Of a DNA stretch of 64,000 bases, positions 12,052-27,000 are shown piece by piece; position 1 is the stretch's first letter; each line of letters starts with the position of its first letter. The translations under genes were made by a program, and so were the position numbers. Below the pieces are notes generated by a model. The model was not told where the DNA came from and searched no databases. It was given only the letters and a program-made list of their open reading frames with translations. Source of the DNA: Pycnopodia helianthoides. Its lineage: Eukaryota > Echinodermata > Asteroidea > Forcipulatida > Asteriidae. Location of the stretch: positions 4,038,948-4,102,947 of the forward strand of contig CM063243.1 of the NCBI GenBank assembly GCA_032158295.1. The letters run 5' to 3'.

Positions 12052-15000
12052 CTAGGCAAAAAACAAACAAACAAACAAACAGAAATCCATCAAATAAAAT
12101 CTTCCAGATTAATATCATACCTAGGGCATTTAAGCTGTCAAAGTGTTTAACCAGTGTAATTTTTTATCTGTAGTTCAGAACAGGTGTTGGGAAGAATGAG
12201 TTTTGCCCAGCTATAAACATTTTTGACAAGATTGTCCCAGTTTAGCAAGCTTTCTCACATGTAGGTTTCAGTAAAAGCAGTCTACAGTCGTCATACTTTC
12301 ACATTCATACAAAAGAGTTGGGTGGGATGGGGGGGGGGCGTTGGAGGAGGTGAGAGGCTGTGTACAATTTTTAAAAGGTGATTAAAAGGTTGATATTCCT
12401 AAAGCTACATTCAACAGAGGGAACACATTAATTAAAGAACAAACTTAGTGATGAAATCTCATTTGAGGTGGGACAGGTTGACAGCAGATAAACAACAAAT
12501 AAACAAAGTGAACCTTCCAAACAACTGAACAAAGTAAAGTACTTATAAATCTCTTGATTGGCATCAAAAGTGAAAAAAAAGTTTGAAATACCAAAAACAC
12601 TTCAAATTCCGTTACTATTTCGAGTTGCCAGAATTTCCAGGTACCTTGTTCGTGTCGCTCTTAATGAGTTTGATCAGTCCCTCGACCTCTTTGGCCTGGC
12701 CACCGTCATTGGCCAGTACTCTGACGCACGCATCTAGAATCTCATCGCAGCATTGGTCATTTGACAGACCGGTACCCCGCACGCTGGTAAGCAGCTGCTG
12801 GATGTCTTTGTACTTGTGCTGAGTGGCCAGATTGCGGCCGATTTTGCCGTATATCAGCGTGTCTGGGAGACGGAAATCCTGAAGAAGAAAAAAACACACA
12901 CGAAATGAAATTTCACAAAACAATGCTGCAGACATTTTTTGTTGTTAATTAATTCTGGATGTAAGCCAAGCATTCTCAGAAAAACGAACTTAATCAATAT
13001 ACTAGCCAATTATCCCCATGGAGAGAAGTAAAGGAAGGAAGTTCCAGTTCTAGATGTGAGAGGAAAACCCCAGAGAAATATTCCAGGGAAAACCCACGCA
13101 ATCAGGTAGGGACTGAAAACCCAATCCACATAGTGCTCCTGATGGGATTCGAACCGGGGTCCTAGAGGTGGAAGGCAAGGAAAGAAACCACTACGCCAAC
13201 CTGACCACCCTTTTGCACTGTCACAGCTGCAAGTTTTGCCAATCTTGGTTGAAGTGGCATAACCAGAAGGCAAGCAGAGGGGAAAGGAGGAAGCAAGCTC
13301 CCAACTCAAAACTTTTGCTGAACTCCACATCTCCCGCCCACCCCACCCCCCTCCTCCCTGAAGACCGCCAACTTAGAGAGACCGCCAACATAGGGCTAGA
13401 TAGCTCAGTTGGCAGAGTGCCAGTACGTTAATCCAGAGGTCGTTGGTTCAAATCCTGCTCTAGTAAATTTGCCTTTGTTCAATTCCAAACACAAATTAAC
13501 GCCCGCATTTCTGTGCATCGTCAGTGCGCACACACTTATTTTGTTGGAGTATGAATGTCACATATGACGCGCCCTCGCTGCGAGTCTCAACTGGCGAGTA
13601 TGAAGCCTTTTGTTAACCTTTCTACTCTTTCTTGGTCACATTTTCCAGCAATTTGACCAACCATTTGAAACCATTCCAATGTGTACAGACCTTGCTGTGT
13701 ATGTGTGTAATGTGTAGATGCACTCACCACATGATATCATGCTGCAGGCTGACATAGTGTATCTATCACTCAAATACACAGCGGATGATATTGAATGGTC
13801 AGACAGTAAGAGGGTTGACCGTTTAATGAGTAGATGCATTCACCACATGATATCATATTGCAGGCTGACATGGTTTATCTATCATTCAAAACCACAGTGG
13901 ATAATACTGAATGGTCTGAAGTGTTAAAACAATGCATAGGTTACCATGGAAGTTTACCTCCTTGGGGGTCACTTACCTGTATTATCTGGAATGCAAGTTG
14001 AAAGCCATCATTTACAGTGGAACCCGCCAAGACAACCTGCAACAGACATGATAAGTTAAATTAGTTTCAAATTCATACACATCCGATGCCTACAGTCAAT
14101 TGAGAATTTGTCCCAGAATCCTTCCACTGACCCTTCATAATTAGCTTAACAAAACTTACTGGAACAAACAAGTAAACACAAACTAGCAAAACACATGACA
14201 AAAACATTCAAAACAAGGCTCTTTACAAAATGGTCATTTAACAGTGACGCTACATGTAGTAAAACAAATTTGTATAGTGCCATAATGCCTATAAAAACGA
14301 TGCTGGCGGTGATTCACAATATTAAAAGCTTCGAAGCAATGACACAAAACAATTTCAAGATAACAAAGAAAGAAGTAACAATAATATAATTAGGTTAACA
14401 TCACTGACTAATACTGACAAGAATGCAAAGTCACAAAAGAAAGATATATCACATGTGATAAAATTTAACAGCAATTTAAAAAGAGCACAACATAGTCATT
14501 TCTTCATCTCCAACAAATCAAATCAAAATCAATACGAATATTACATACGGCAAAGGAAACAAAGCAAAACACTTAAAATGGATGAATATTGTGGGTATTA
14601 CACCCAAAAGGAAAAGAGCACAATAAAAACTTCAAAAGTATATATCAATACTCTCAGAATTCCAAAATAGAAGTATATCTTCATGTCAATAGTGAATGGA
14701 TGCTGAATTAAACAAAAAGGCACTCAGGTTGGCTCAATGGTTTCTTTCCCTTTCCACCTCTGTGGACCCCGGTTCGAATCCCACCTCAGACCTTGCATGT
14801 GGAATGCATGTGGATTGGGTTTCCAGTGCCTACCTGGTTGTGCCGATTTACCTACAACATCTAAAACTGAAGACATGTTTTCAGCATCTTCTCTTCACAT
14901 GTGTCTTTAGGCCTGCTACTCCTACTGTACTAATACTACTACTACTATATTAATGCTACTACTACTACTGCTACTACTATTTACCACTACTACTTCTACT

Positions 15001-18000
15001 ACTAGTATCACTCCTAATAGCACAAAACTGCTACTGCTACTATACTAATACTACTACCACTACTACTACTACCACTATACTACTTCAATTACTACTACCA
15101 CAAAACTGCTACTGCTACTACAACTACTACTACAACTACTGCTACTACTACTACCGCTACTACCAACTGCTACTACTACTAGTAATAATTATAATAAAGG
15201 ACTGACCCTGTAGGCAACCTCAGCCTTGACCTTGCTATTACCAAAGAGGGTTGGTAGCTGCAGACTGGAGTCAGACTGCTGACCTGACGCTCCCGGTGAT
15301 GTCAACGCAGCTGACCCTGACAGCGACGTCTTCCCAGATGAAAGCATCCCATGAAGAAACTTGGTCACCTTGATCTGTAAGGTGATGGTGTTCATGTGAC
15401 TGCGAACATCAAAGGACACACACACAAAAAAACAAACATCAAATATCATTACTTTGTCACAACATTTCCTTTGCAAGTCCAGGGTAGTAAAATGTTGCTA
15501 CAAAAATTCATTTCGGGCTTGATATGTGGCATGGTTGGCCCCCCTCTCCAAATGTGTCTTTATTGTGTTCTGGGAATCTCAGGAATTCTTTTCGCTGGGG
15601 GGGGGAGGGGGAGGTACTAGTGTACAAGAGGGGAAGAGTGTGTAAGAGTATGGGAACATTTGTGGGGACTGCCTCTGCCACATGGTATACCACTATTAGT
15701 CAGCCATGCAACTTTGAAATTTTCAAACGGGAGGAGACGCCCAAGCTCACCAAGGCTTTGCTCTTTGTTTTTCAGTTTCCTATGGTGCTAATATCGGACA
15801 TGCTTAATTCATTCTACTCATTTGATAATTCACTTCAAACAATAACACCATGATACTGAGGGGTGTGTCGCCCAGACAAAGAGGCATGTGTTCGCCCTTA
15901 TCCTTAAAGGCAGTGGATACTTTTGGTAATTACTCAAGAAATACATTACCATAAAAACTTACTTGGTAAGGAGCACCTGAGAGCTGCTGATAGTATAAAC
16001 CATTGTGAGAAACCACTCCCTCTGAAGTAATGAAGTTTTTGAGAAAGAGGTAATTTCTCACTAAAATATTTGAATCTGAGAAAGGCTTCAGGCATGACGC
16101 CTTTCTCAGGCATTTAAAAGCACACAATTCTATGCAACAAGGGTGGTTTTTTTCCTTTCGTTATTTTCTTGCAACTTCGATGACCAATTGAGCCCAAATT
16201 TTCACAGGTAAGTTATTTTTATGCATATGTTTGGATTAGCAAAAGTATATCCAGCCTTTAAGGGGGTCGAAGGGTTTGTGATGATTAGGGTTAGGAAACC
16301 TTCTGAGGAAGCAGAACTTGCTCACTTGGTAAGTTGCGACACGGACATCATCAACCTGATGTTCACATCGCTGGCTGGTCCCCACGATGGAGCGTTGGCC
16401 TTAGGAGACGGGGTCGACATCGGGGGTCTGGGCACACTTTCCCATTCCTTCTCTTCGAACACGGCCTTCATGTGACCCTTGGCTTTAGTCAGGTACTGGA
16501 GACGGTCAAACAGGTCTGAATAGGACCGTGCTCCCGACTGGTAGAACTTGATACATGTCATGGAGGCGCGGACAAAATCCTGAAGGATGAGGCAGAAAAC
16601 GATAACCCGCTAATCAGTTGGAGAAAGAGATGTGAAAATTTGCTCTTATCCTCTTTTCTGTCGTTCCAGAAAGGGTTTTTTTTTTAAAAAGCAACAGACT
16701 TTGGGAAACAATTTCATGTCGTTTCAATTTGGGGTATCATTGTTTGTTGCCAATTCCGTGATTGGTTCCACAACTTTGATGAAATCAGAAATGCAGTTTG
16801 CCGAATTTGTTAAAATATGTTGCTTTTGTGTTACTGAATAAGGTAGGGTGCCATACATACTGTTAGGTACATACTCCAAGATGCCTCAAAATCTCCCATG
16901 CTATGCACACAATGGTGAAGTAACCCATGCCACACTTTCCCGTTATGGTATTTGTAATGTGTGACCAATCAGTGCCAGAGACTGCCACTGCAGAAACTGA
17001 CCAAGGTTGAGAACCTTATCTCTTCCAACAGTGGCCCAAGTTTCATTTAGCCTTTTTGAGAAATGGTGGACACTATAGGAGTGCACTGTTTTGGTTTGGG
17101 TGTATACAGACAATTTTACCCAAACCATATCTCAAAATGGCTCATTGCAACTCAGCACAGCTGCAGGCTTCTCCAGTTTTACAACTCTCATTGAAGCACG
17201 TTGGGCTTCGGCTCTACTCTCTACATCAGCATGTGTCACCCATGCCACCTGAATACCAAGTAGGAATTTGTTCTAAACCTTGCTTTCCAGCCCTCGCACA
17301 TCTTAGTGCAATCCTCACCTACAGTACATAAAGACCATCAGAGCATACGGATCGAAACATTGAGTTGTTACACCACAGTTCTTTTTCACAACCACCACAA
17401 CTCTCGGACAGATTAGTCTCACATACATGTACATGGTGCTCCAGCAGTCCTTACCAGAAAAATAACTCAGTTAATACTTGTGTGATACTCACCTTCATAA
17501 AGAGCTGCACGTCATAGAGCACATGAGCCAAGCTGTGTGTATTTAGGTATCTACAGGAGGCCGTCAAGTAGTGGTTCCAAGCATTCAGTGTTGGGTCTTG
17601 ACGTAACATCTGGCTTTGAAGGTCATGCAGGTTACCGTGCTTTATGCAGGGTACCAGTAAACCTTCTATGAATACATCACTCGAACAATGCTAAAGGGTC
17701 AATCAAACACGAATCAATTACTTCAGAAACAAAATAACGAATCACTTTACTTAAACCAACTTAACCCCCAGTAGAGCCCATTTTTGCGACCTTAACGACC
17801 TTTTATAGCACTGAGCCGATGAAGTATAACTTGTCAGAAATATTTGTTGTGGACACGGAATAATAAATACAGTATCTTCAAGGAAAGTACTGGACCAAAG
17901 ACATGGACACAGAATTCAAAAAGCAATGCTTGACAAAGTGCAAAACTCCCTATAGACTGTTTATGCAACAAGTTCAAGACATGAGGTCTACAGTTGCACT

Positions 18001-21000
18001 GAAATCACAAATAATTAAAACAAGCAAATCATGAGTTACAGTAAAATAGTTTGAGCAATTCATAAACAAATTGTGAACTGTAACATTCCCAAATCTTTCA
18101 AAAACCTGTTCAGGAAATTGTCTGAGACTCTGTAGGATGTGGTACTGCAGGGCAAAATGACAATTGCTTATCATCGGGCATAACAATCTCATCTTTTCAA
18201 AGTCCAGATATTTGAGTTTGCCAAAGGGTGGAGGGTTTGGGCGAACATTGGAGGGTCTCTGGCAAAATGTACTTTGGCGTTACATACTCATTATGCATTT
18301 CAGTGAAAACATACATTAATTTTTTTCAGATACGAATATGGAATTAAAACCATGGAGATAGAATTTTCTACATCCATGTTTAAACAAACAGTCAATAAAT
18401 CAATCAATCCACCCATCGGTCGATCAATCAATCAATCAACTAATGACAATCAAGACAATTTGTCTATCAAAGTTTAAGTGGATCTACACGTGGTCAAATA
18501 CAGGGTCAAATATATCATTAAATACAAGGTCAAATATACAGGGTCAAATATAGATGGTCTAAACAGGGTCAAATACAGGGTCAAATATATCATTAAATAC
18601 AAGCAAGGTCAAATATATATGGCACAAAACAGGGTCAAAGACAGGGTCAAATACAGGGTGAACTAATAGATTGAAATACAGGGTCAAATACAGCATCGAA
18701 AACCAAGGTTAAACAAAGGGCCATATACAGGATTAATTACAGGGTCATCAACAGGGTGAAATATAAAGTGAAATACAGGGTCAAATAAGAGATGAAATAC
18801 AGGGTCAAATATAGGATGAAATACAGGGTCAAATATAGGATGAAATACAGGGTCAAATATAGGATGAAATACAGGGTCAAATACAGGATGAAATACAGGG
18901 TCAAATATAGGATGAAATACAGGGTCAAATATAGGATGAAATACAGGGTCAAATATAGGATGAAATACAGGGTCAAATATAGGATGAAATACAGAGTCAA
19001 TAATCAGGGTAAAAAACAGTCAGCTACAGGATTAAATACAAGGTCAAATACAGGGTCAAATACAAGGTCAAATACAGGTTCAAATACAAGGTCAAATACA
19101 GGGCAAACTACAGGGTCAAATACAAGGTTCAAATACAAGGTCAAATACAAGGTCAAATACAGGGTCAAATACAGGGTCAAATATAGACCCAATTACAGGG
19201 CAGAATACATGGTCAAATACATGGTCAAATACAAGGTCAAATACAAGATCGAATACATGGTCAAATACAGGGTCAAATACAGGGTCAATTACAGGTTCAA
19301 GTACAGGTTCAAATACAGGGTCAAATACAGGGTCAAATACAGGTTAAAATACAGGTTCAAATACAAGGTCAAATACAGGGTCAAATACAGGGTCAAATAA
19401 TAGGCCCAATTACAGGGCAGAATATATGGCCAAATATAGGATCAAATACAGGGTCAAATACAAGGTGTTCATACAGTTTGCATTCAGTTAAATTGGGACT
19501 GTCGTCATGATCAAAGCAGGCCTGTGGCTGTACTAGAATTAAGAACTCGCACTGCATGCCTGCGACTGCTCTCCACAGATTTAGTAGAGGGCGGGCATGC
19601 GCGTGCAGTAACTGGGTGAGAGTTCATAATTCCATGTACAGCCACAGGCCTGCTTTGATCGTGGAAATACAGCCGCTTTAACTTAGCTTGAAATCTGGCT
19701 TCTACCAGTTTTAAAAAAGATGACAATGCCATTTTTCTACCAACGCAGGCAAAACGTTTGCTACACAGGCATGTGATCAACATGCAAATTAGGTCGCCGA
19801 TGCTTACTAAAGTGCTGCGTGTGTTAGTCCATTTGGAGGTGTATATACTGTACGTGCACATACCTGGCTGAGAATGTAGGACACAGCAAGAGGTAGCCTG
19901 CTGTGTCTACGGTAAAACTGAACCATAGCCATATGGGGGCAGTATGTATTGATGTAATGATGACACTCTTGAAGGGCTGGGTTGTCTAACGCTGCACTGG
20001 AGGAGAAGGAAGCCTGCAAGGACAAACGGATACAGTCAAAGTCAGTTAACACTATTCTTCCATTATAGTTTGTGTGCGGTAGATTGGCCATTTCATATGT
20101 TTATTTTATGCTAACTTCATTAAGCCCGGTTCATACTTAAACGCGATTTGCAAAAGCGAATTTCCTTGTGTCACAATAGGAAAAACGGCGTTTTAGGTTT
20201 TGTTTGCGTCACATTCTTTGCTTCGCTTCTGCAAGAAGTATGAACCGGGCTCTACACTTCCTACAGCGCAAAGGCCAATAACTAAATGGTGACTAGGAAA
20301 TGAGCAGAAATGTTCAGTTTTTTAGATGAAGGAAGAAAACCCCAAATAATCATGGGATCACCTTAAGGGGGATGCGACTTTTTATTTCAAATATCAAGTA
20401 ATAAACCACAAGGGAAATTGACGGGGTAAATTTAAAATTGATTAAATTTGTTTTCATGTTACTATCGGGCAAACCTTAAGTCATTCAAATACGCAATCAC
20501 TTTGTGCTTTGCATTTAAGAGGCAGAGTAGTATTGAAAGCATGCCATATTTTTCAAACATTGCACAAGTAATTCAAAAATTAGTACTGCAAGGAGATTTT
20601 AAAAAAAATACAAAGATGAGAATTAGTTCTTACATTTTGAGGTTCTGCGATGAAATCTCTGATAGATGATGCCGAGGCGTTCAATATTGCTTGAACCTAC
20701 AAAATTAAAAACAACACAAATTTTTGTTAGCAAGTGACAAACCAAATGGGAAACTGAAATTCTATTTTAATTTTGGGGTAAACAGAGACAAATTTACTAG
20801 AATGGGATTTGAACCTGTGATCTCCGACTGAGCTATCAGTCTCCCTACAAAAAAGATTTTAATGAAAAAACAGAACTAGCTGTTGCAAACTGCTTACTAA
20901 CCGATGGTTTAATTGCAAAGAATAGTTAGTGGCCTGACGTTTCTACCCTAGCAGAATCTTTCTCTTTAAATGACAACACAACACTTTTAAACAGGTTGAT

Positions 21001-24000
21001 GGTGTAACCGAGGCAGTCAAGTGGAAAGAAATGAAAAGAGAGGGAGAGGGGCAGACAGCCCACAAAAAAAAACAAGGGATGAACAATTAAGAGCGAGACA
21101 AAGGGGAGGGGGGGGTAGAGGGAAGGGGCTGGTTTGACCACAAGAGGTTGGAAACACAAAGGATAAAATCAAACGTGGGAAGAAATAGATTTGAGGTTGA
21201 ACACTTGAACATAGAAAAATTGACTAGAGCAGGCTTTGAACCAATGACCTACCAACTAAGCTATCCAGCCCTATGTTGGTGGTCTCCCTATTTTGTCAAC
21301 ATCTTCGCAGCCACAGGGATCACCTTAAGGGGATGCAACTTCTTAAATTTTGTCATAAGAAACAGATTTGAAAGATTTTAAATGTACAAGAATAGTCATT
21401 GTTGTTGCATACACTGGATTTGTTTAAAGGAACATTACAGAATTGGTAAAAAAAACCTTGTAAAATGTACTTTTTGATCACAGATTTACATCAAACTTAC
21501 AGGGTCTAATGATGATGATAGTAGAAAACATCCCATGAAATATTTCCGTCTGAAATGCCATATTTGATGAGAAATGAATAATCTAATTCTCCAATTGGAG
21601 TTTATCGCTCAGTGAGCATTTTATTCATTTTGTTGAATCTATATGATTTCATGCAAATGTGTAATCGGTTTTTCACTCATTTCTTGTGACCCAGATGGCC
21701 GATCGATCTCAAACTTCTACAGGTTTGTCAGTTTATGTATATGGTGGATTACATAAAGTGCTTACACTACCAGCAACTGTTTTGTTAGCAAAACCCAATT
21801 CTGTAATGTTCCTTTAACTGTAATACTAATATGACTACGTACAGTATCTGCTTGAGAAGCGGACATCTCCAGATGTTGAATTATATCAGACACCAGTTTG
21901 GAAGCAGGAGCCATGGAGTTCTTGTCACTCGGTGCCTTCAGCAAACAAAAAGCAAAATGTCAAAACAATTAGGGGTACACGATACACATTTAAACTTCAA
22001 TTGATGCAATTCTCGCATCGGATTGTGGTATTTCTTCGCTTTTTACCAATTGTTTTTTGTGCTTTTTTTCTTTTTAGTGTTTTCCGTTTTTTTGCTTTTT
22101 AACTATTTTGTTATGGCTTGTGTACATTTTATGGAATGGGCGCAATATAAATCAATAAATTATTGTTATTATCATTATCAGAGAATCAAAGAATTTCATT
22201 AACTTTCCCTCTAAAAACCTTTATTTTTATCAAGTGTACGTTTTATTAGTGAAAGCAGACACAAAATTATCTTCTTCTAAAAGCACAATGACGACGAAAA
22301 CCGGCGTTTCTTCAACTTACTTACCTTGAGAATGCGGACAAATTTTTCCCTGGCTCCCTGATAGTCCCCTGCTCTCAGGCAGCTCATTCCCCAAGCCGAC
22401 CACACAGCAGATGTGTCCAGCATACACTTGGTTGATACTTCGCTCGCCAGTGAAAGCCGTTCTGCAAGGACTAAACGGTCTCGCACTCGTCTGCAAATAC
22501 GACATAAACGTGAGAACAAGGTATGAAGTGACATTGGATGGTCACTAGAAGTTTGGATTCTTTCTTGCGAAAAGAAATAGTTAACAGCCACATTGAAGTT
22601 TTTTTTTTAAGACTCTAAGATTTTTTGATGGAAATGCCCTTTGCAAAACGAAAATGGTCTTGCCCTCTTAAAGATGAAATTCCTGACCTGAAAGAGTAGA
22701 GTAATTTCCAACATGTCAACTTTTGTACGATAGTAAACAGGCCTACTCTTAAACCACTTCATGTCGAACGGCGTGTTTTCCTGCCATTTTTGTTTTTCCA
22801 AACTGGATTACGGTGGACGTTTATAAACACCCGAAACAACTTCGGAGCAGCCTTTCTTGGTTGCTGTCAGTCAGGCATGCAACTGCCATGCAAGGCTTCA
22901 TTTTCTTCTGTGCAAAGAGGGGGCAAAGGGTACTGGAATTCATGCTCAAAATCTCCCTTTATTGTGTAATCCCCAATTCCAGACCTTCGTCCTTTTTTTG
23001 TACAAACGAAGATTATGAGAGATCGATAGGCTGCCACCATTGTTTTTCATTGTATTCGGCATATGGAAGGCAAGTCCGAGACTCCAGCATACCATGGCTG
23101 ATTATTGGCCGTGGCTTACAGCCATGGTTCAGAGCCTATTCACGGTGAAGACGATCCATAATTTCTCGAAAGAGAAAAATAAAATCCCGCTGTTTTTTAT
23201 GAGAACGCTTGTTGTCTTTACTTTCTTTAGTCAGGGTTTCACTGTAACAAGGATATTCTTCAGAAGGTCCAAAAAGTTCTGAATAATAATTATACCTTGT
23301 ATCTTATAGATGTATGCGGGAGTGTAATACGTAGGCTAGTAATAAACTACTTCACAAATAGCAATGAAAAATCTTCCTCATGAATGCTGTAACCTCCATT
23401 CAAGGCTCACCTTGCCGAGTCCGTATTAGATAGTTGCTGAATACTAGGTATATCAGCGCTATTACTGCTGACAAAGAGACTGAGTAGATCGATGAAGCTT
23501 TGGTAACTGTCGCACAGTTCGATGCTACTGCTGTCTCCGTCCGTCATGAACTTCAGTTTGGCATTGAACAGGAGCGTCTTCATCATACTACAAGACAAAA
23601 CAACCACGGCAATTAATCAAACTCTTCAAATCTTAAACTTTGATTTAATGTAACTCGGCACCTGATGACATCATCATGACGTCATGAAAGCTGTGCCGTC
23701 TTCATATTGAGGTTTAATTGTCTGATGATATTCAATGTTCAATTCAGTTTCAATCTTGAGTTATGCTGTAGAGAAGAGTTTCACGGAAAAATTGAAGAAA
23801 CACCAAAAACCAAAACAAGAGGTGTGCGGCTGAAGCCTTAACACCTAAAAATTATACCACTCATTTATGAACCTGCCTAAAAAAAACGTAAGCACAGAAA
23901 AACAACAGCCCTGTCTCTTTGCAAACAACAAATGAACTCGCTGCGAGCAAACTGTAGAGGGCGCACTGAATTATGATTCGCCCGTATTGTCCAGTAAATG

Positions 24001-27000
24001 GCAAAACTTCAGATAGTTCAGATAGAAATACTAAAAAAATGTAGAAAAAAATGTTTTTTGGACATGGCCGTCTCTTCATGAAAATGGTGATGAGGGATTT
24101 TTCTTAAATCACTCAAGTCTAAAGCCGTAATCGGCTACGTCTGTTGCTAAGGGTGTCGCTAATGATGTCCTATACTTCATTGCATAATGCAGAGACAAAC
24201 CAGCCGAAGTCGTAGCCGTAGCCGCCAGTGCGGACATGGCCTTACATGTACCTTATGATCAGGTTATAGTCCACTTCAGGGTTGGGCACTCCGGGTCGGA
24301 TCGGCCTAAGATACTCGGACAGGTCTCGGCATATCTGCAGTATGAGGGCGCCGCAGGTTCTAGGATCACTGTGGAGATCCAGAATGGACAGGCAGACAGA
24401 CGTACTCGGTGCCTGCACCAAAAAGGGAAAATATCAAAGTTAATATTCACCCGAAGACATCATTTGTAGATTGAGGTTAACCAACTAGTCAACTATCAAT
24501 TAGCTGTCCAACTTCCTCAACTAGTCTACTTGTTGTTGATGAATTGAAATCAACCACTAGTCAACTTTGAGTTAGCTGTCCAACTTGCTCAACTAGTTAT
24601 TGGTAGATTAAGGTCAACCACTAGTCAACTTTGAGTTAGCTGTCCCACTTGCTCAACTAGTTATTGGTAGATTAAGGTCATCCACTAGTCAACTTTGAGT
24701 TAGCTGTCCAACTTGCTCGACTAGTTATTGGTAGATTAAGGTCAACCACTAGTCAACTTTGAGTTAGATGTCCAACTTGCTCAACTAGTCTACTACTTAT
24801 TTGTAAGTTGAGATCAACTACTGGTCAACGATTAGTTACCTTTCCAACTTGCTCATGTAAGCTACTAGTTATTGGAAGACCGAGATCAACCACTAGTCAA
24901 CTATTAGTATTAGTTACCTTTCCAACTTGCTCATGTAAGCTACTAGTTATTGGAAGACCAAGACCAACCACCAGTCAACTATTAGTTACCTGTCCAATTC
25001 GATGCTTACCTGCTCATAATAGAAGTCTTCTCTGATGAACGTGTTCATGGCGTCGTCCAGCGTTAACTTCCACTCCATGATTTCCATATAAAGTGTTTCC
25101 GATCCTCCAGAGTGTCCGCTAGTTAGACTGGAGCCAGGAACGGGTGTACGCTGTTGCCATGAGTTAGGGGAGACACGGAAGCTGGGTGATGCTGCTCTGC
25201 TGCTGGGCGACTGTCTACGGCTCCCTGATATTAAAAAAAAAAATATATAGTTGTGAAATTACACGTAGTTCAATAGGAATTGGTTCTAGATTTATCAGCT
25301 ATTGATTATCAGTAATCTGCATTAGGTATGCAGAAATAGGCTCGCGCGTGCAATGCGCCGCACCTGGTATAATAATAACTGATACGCGGTGCGCGATGTA
25401 AAGAACGTTGTGTTTACATCAGGCACCTGCACCTTCCCCGCTAGCGTCCTCTCCTGACAAGTTCTATCAAATAGAAGCATTAATACTATTAAAAGAAGTG
25501 TAATGATGACATTCCGTTTGTAAATATAACTTAAGAATAACCTGACAGAAGGAATGTAAAGTCAGTTGATTATTTGGCACCGTCCAGAACAGATGTATAA
25601 ATAGTACCGGTAATAAAGTAATTGTTCACTGTTTGATCATTCAACTGACTCCCTGCTAACAGTCATTTAAGGAAACCCACGACAATATATAACATTTCAA
25701 TAAAAATCATTTATTATCAATGCATTTACAGTTTGTTACTCCTGAGTTTCACAAGGAAATATTTCTCTGTAGGATCAGATTTAATGTGAACTTCAGTCGG
25801 CTCTCAGATAAAATAAAAAAAACATCATTTTTTTCTTGATAATTATCAATCATGTTGTTTGTCTGTAAACAAACAAATAAAAATTGTAATTTTTCTGACC
25901 TGGATGTCTGCCTTTGAGACGTTGTTCAAGAATCTGAGATGAGGAATTCCCATGCTGCGGTCTGCAAGAAAGAGGACAGGACTCAAACCGTAACGTTAAA
26001 AATACCAAATGGTGTCTTAAAACATTACAACAAAATGGCAACCAAATCCCACTTGAGTAATACGCCTGCGGATTTTATTTTCACAGGACTCGGGAAAGTA
26101 CTTAGTATACAGTGCATAACACACACCAATTTAGGGTTAAACACACAAAATATTTTTTATCCCCGGTGCAACTTTAGCATTTGTTGAAATTGCACTGTGT
26201 TTAGTCTTTATGTGGTAACTCATATGCACAACACTCCAAACTGTTTAAAACTGTAAAATCAACTGCTTCTGAGCAGTCTAGTGTAGTGCATCGGAGTCGA
26301 GTTCTGTGAAGCCAACTTTAAATCCTACCTTGGCATGATGAACGCCTGGTAGCACTGATCGCAGACTCTGACTGGAGTGTCACCGTAGCCCTCCACTACC
26401 GCCTTCAGCTGAGAGCACCGCCAGCAGACGACACGGCCACAACGGCGACAATGATGACGTCTGTTGAACTGCAATAAGAACGTTCGGGGGTTAAGTAGTC
26501 CAACGGAAAGGGCACGGTCTGTGCGGATCTGTCTGATATCCTTGAATGCTTAGGTTCACAGTACATTTGATTCACCTTGCAGTAATAATAACAGTAATAG
26601 TGGTTCTTATACAGCGCTCAAATCCGTCACTCAGTGACGCTCAAGGCGCTTCAACATTCAGTATTTTCCTGCAAGGTATTGTGGAAATATGTTTTGAAGT
26701 ATTAGACCTATTCCTTTACAAAGCGCCATGTTATGGTTAACACGATGCTGTGGCGCAATATGCTGCCAATCAAACCAGGAACACCGGGTCGAACCCCTTC
26801 TCTTTTTGATAAGAGCACTGGGTTCTTTTACACAACACACAGGACCAACGGCTTTACGTCCCATCTGAAGGATGCAGCAATATTGGTTAAATGTCTTGCC
26901 CAAGGACACAAGTGTCACGACCGGGACTCAAACCCACACTCTGCTAAACAGAAACACCAGAGCTTGAGTCCGGTGCTCTTATCTGCTCGGCCACGACAAG

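Noticed and set aside
18792..19400. 202-codon plus-strand reading frame
   Set aside because: It is a translation of the intron 35 minisatellite and has no protein-like content.
22813..23148. 111-codon frame in intron 31 as a nested gene
   Set aside because: There is no recognisable domain or gene-like start context, and part of it recurs as a short repeat elsewhere.
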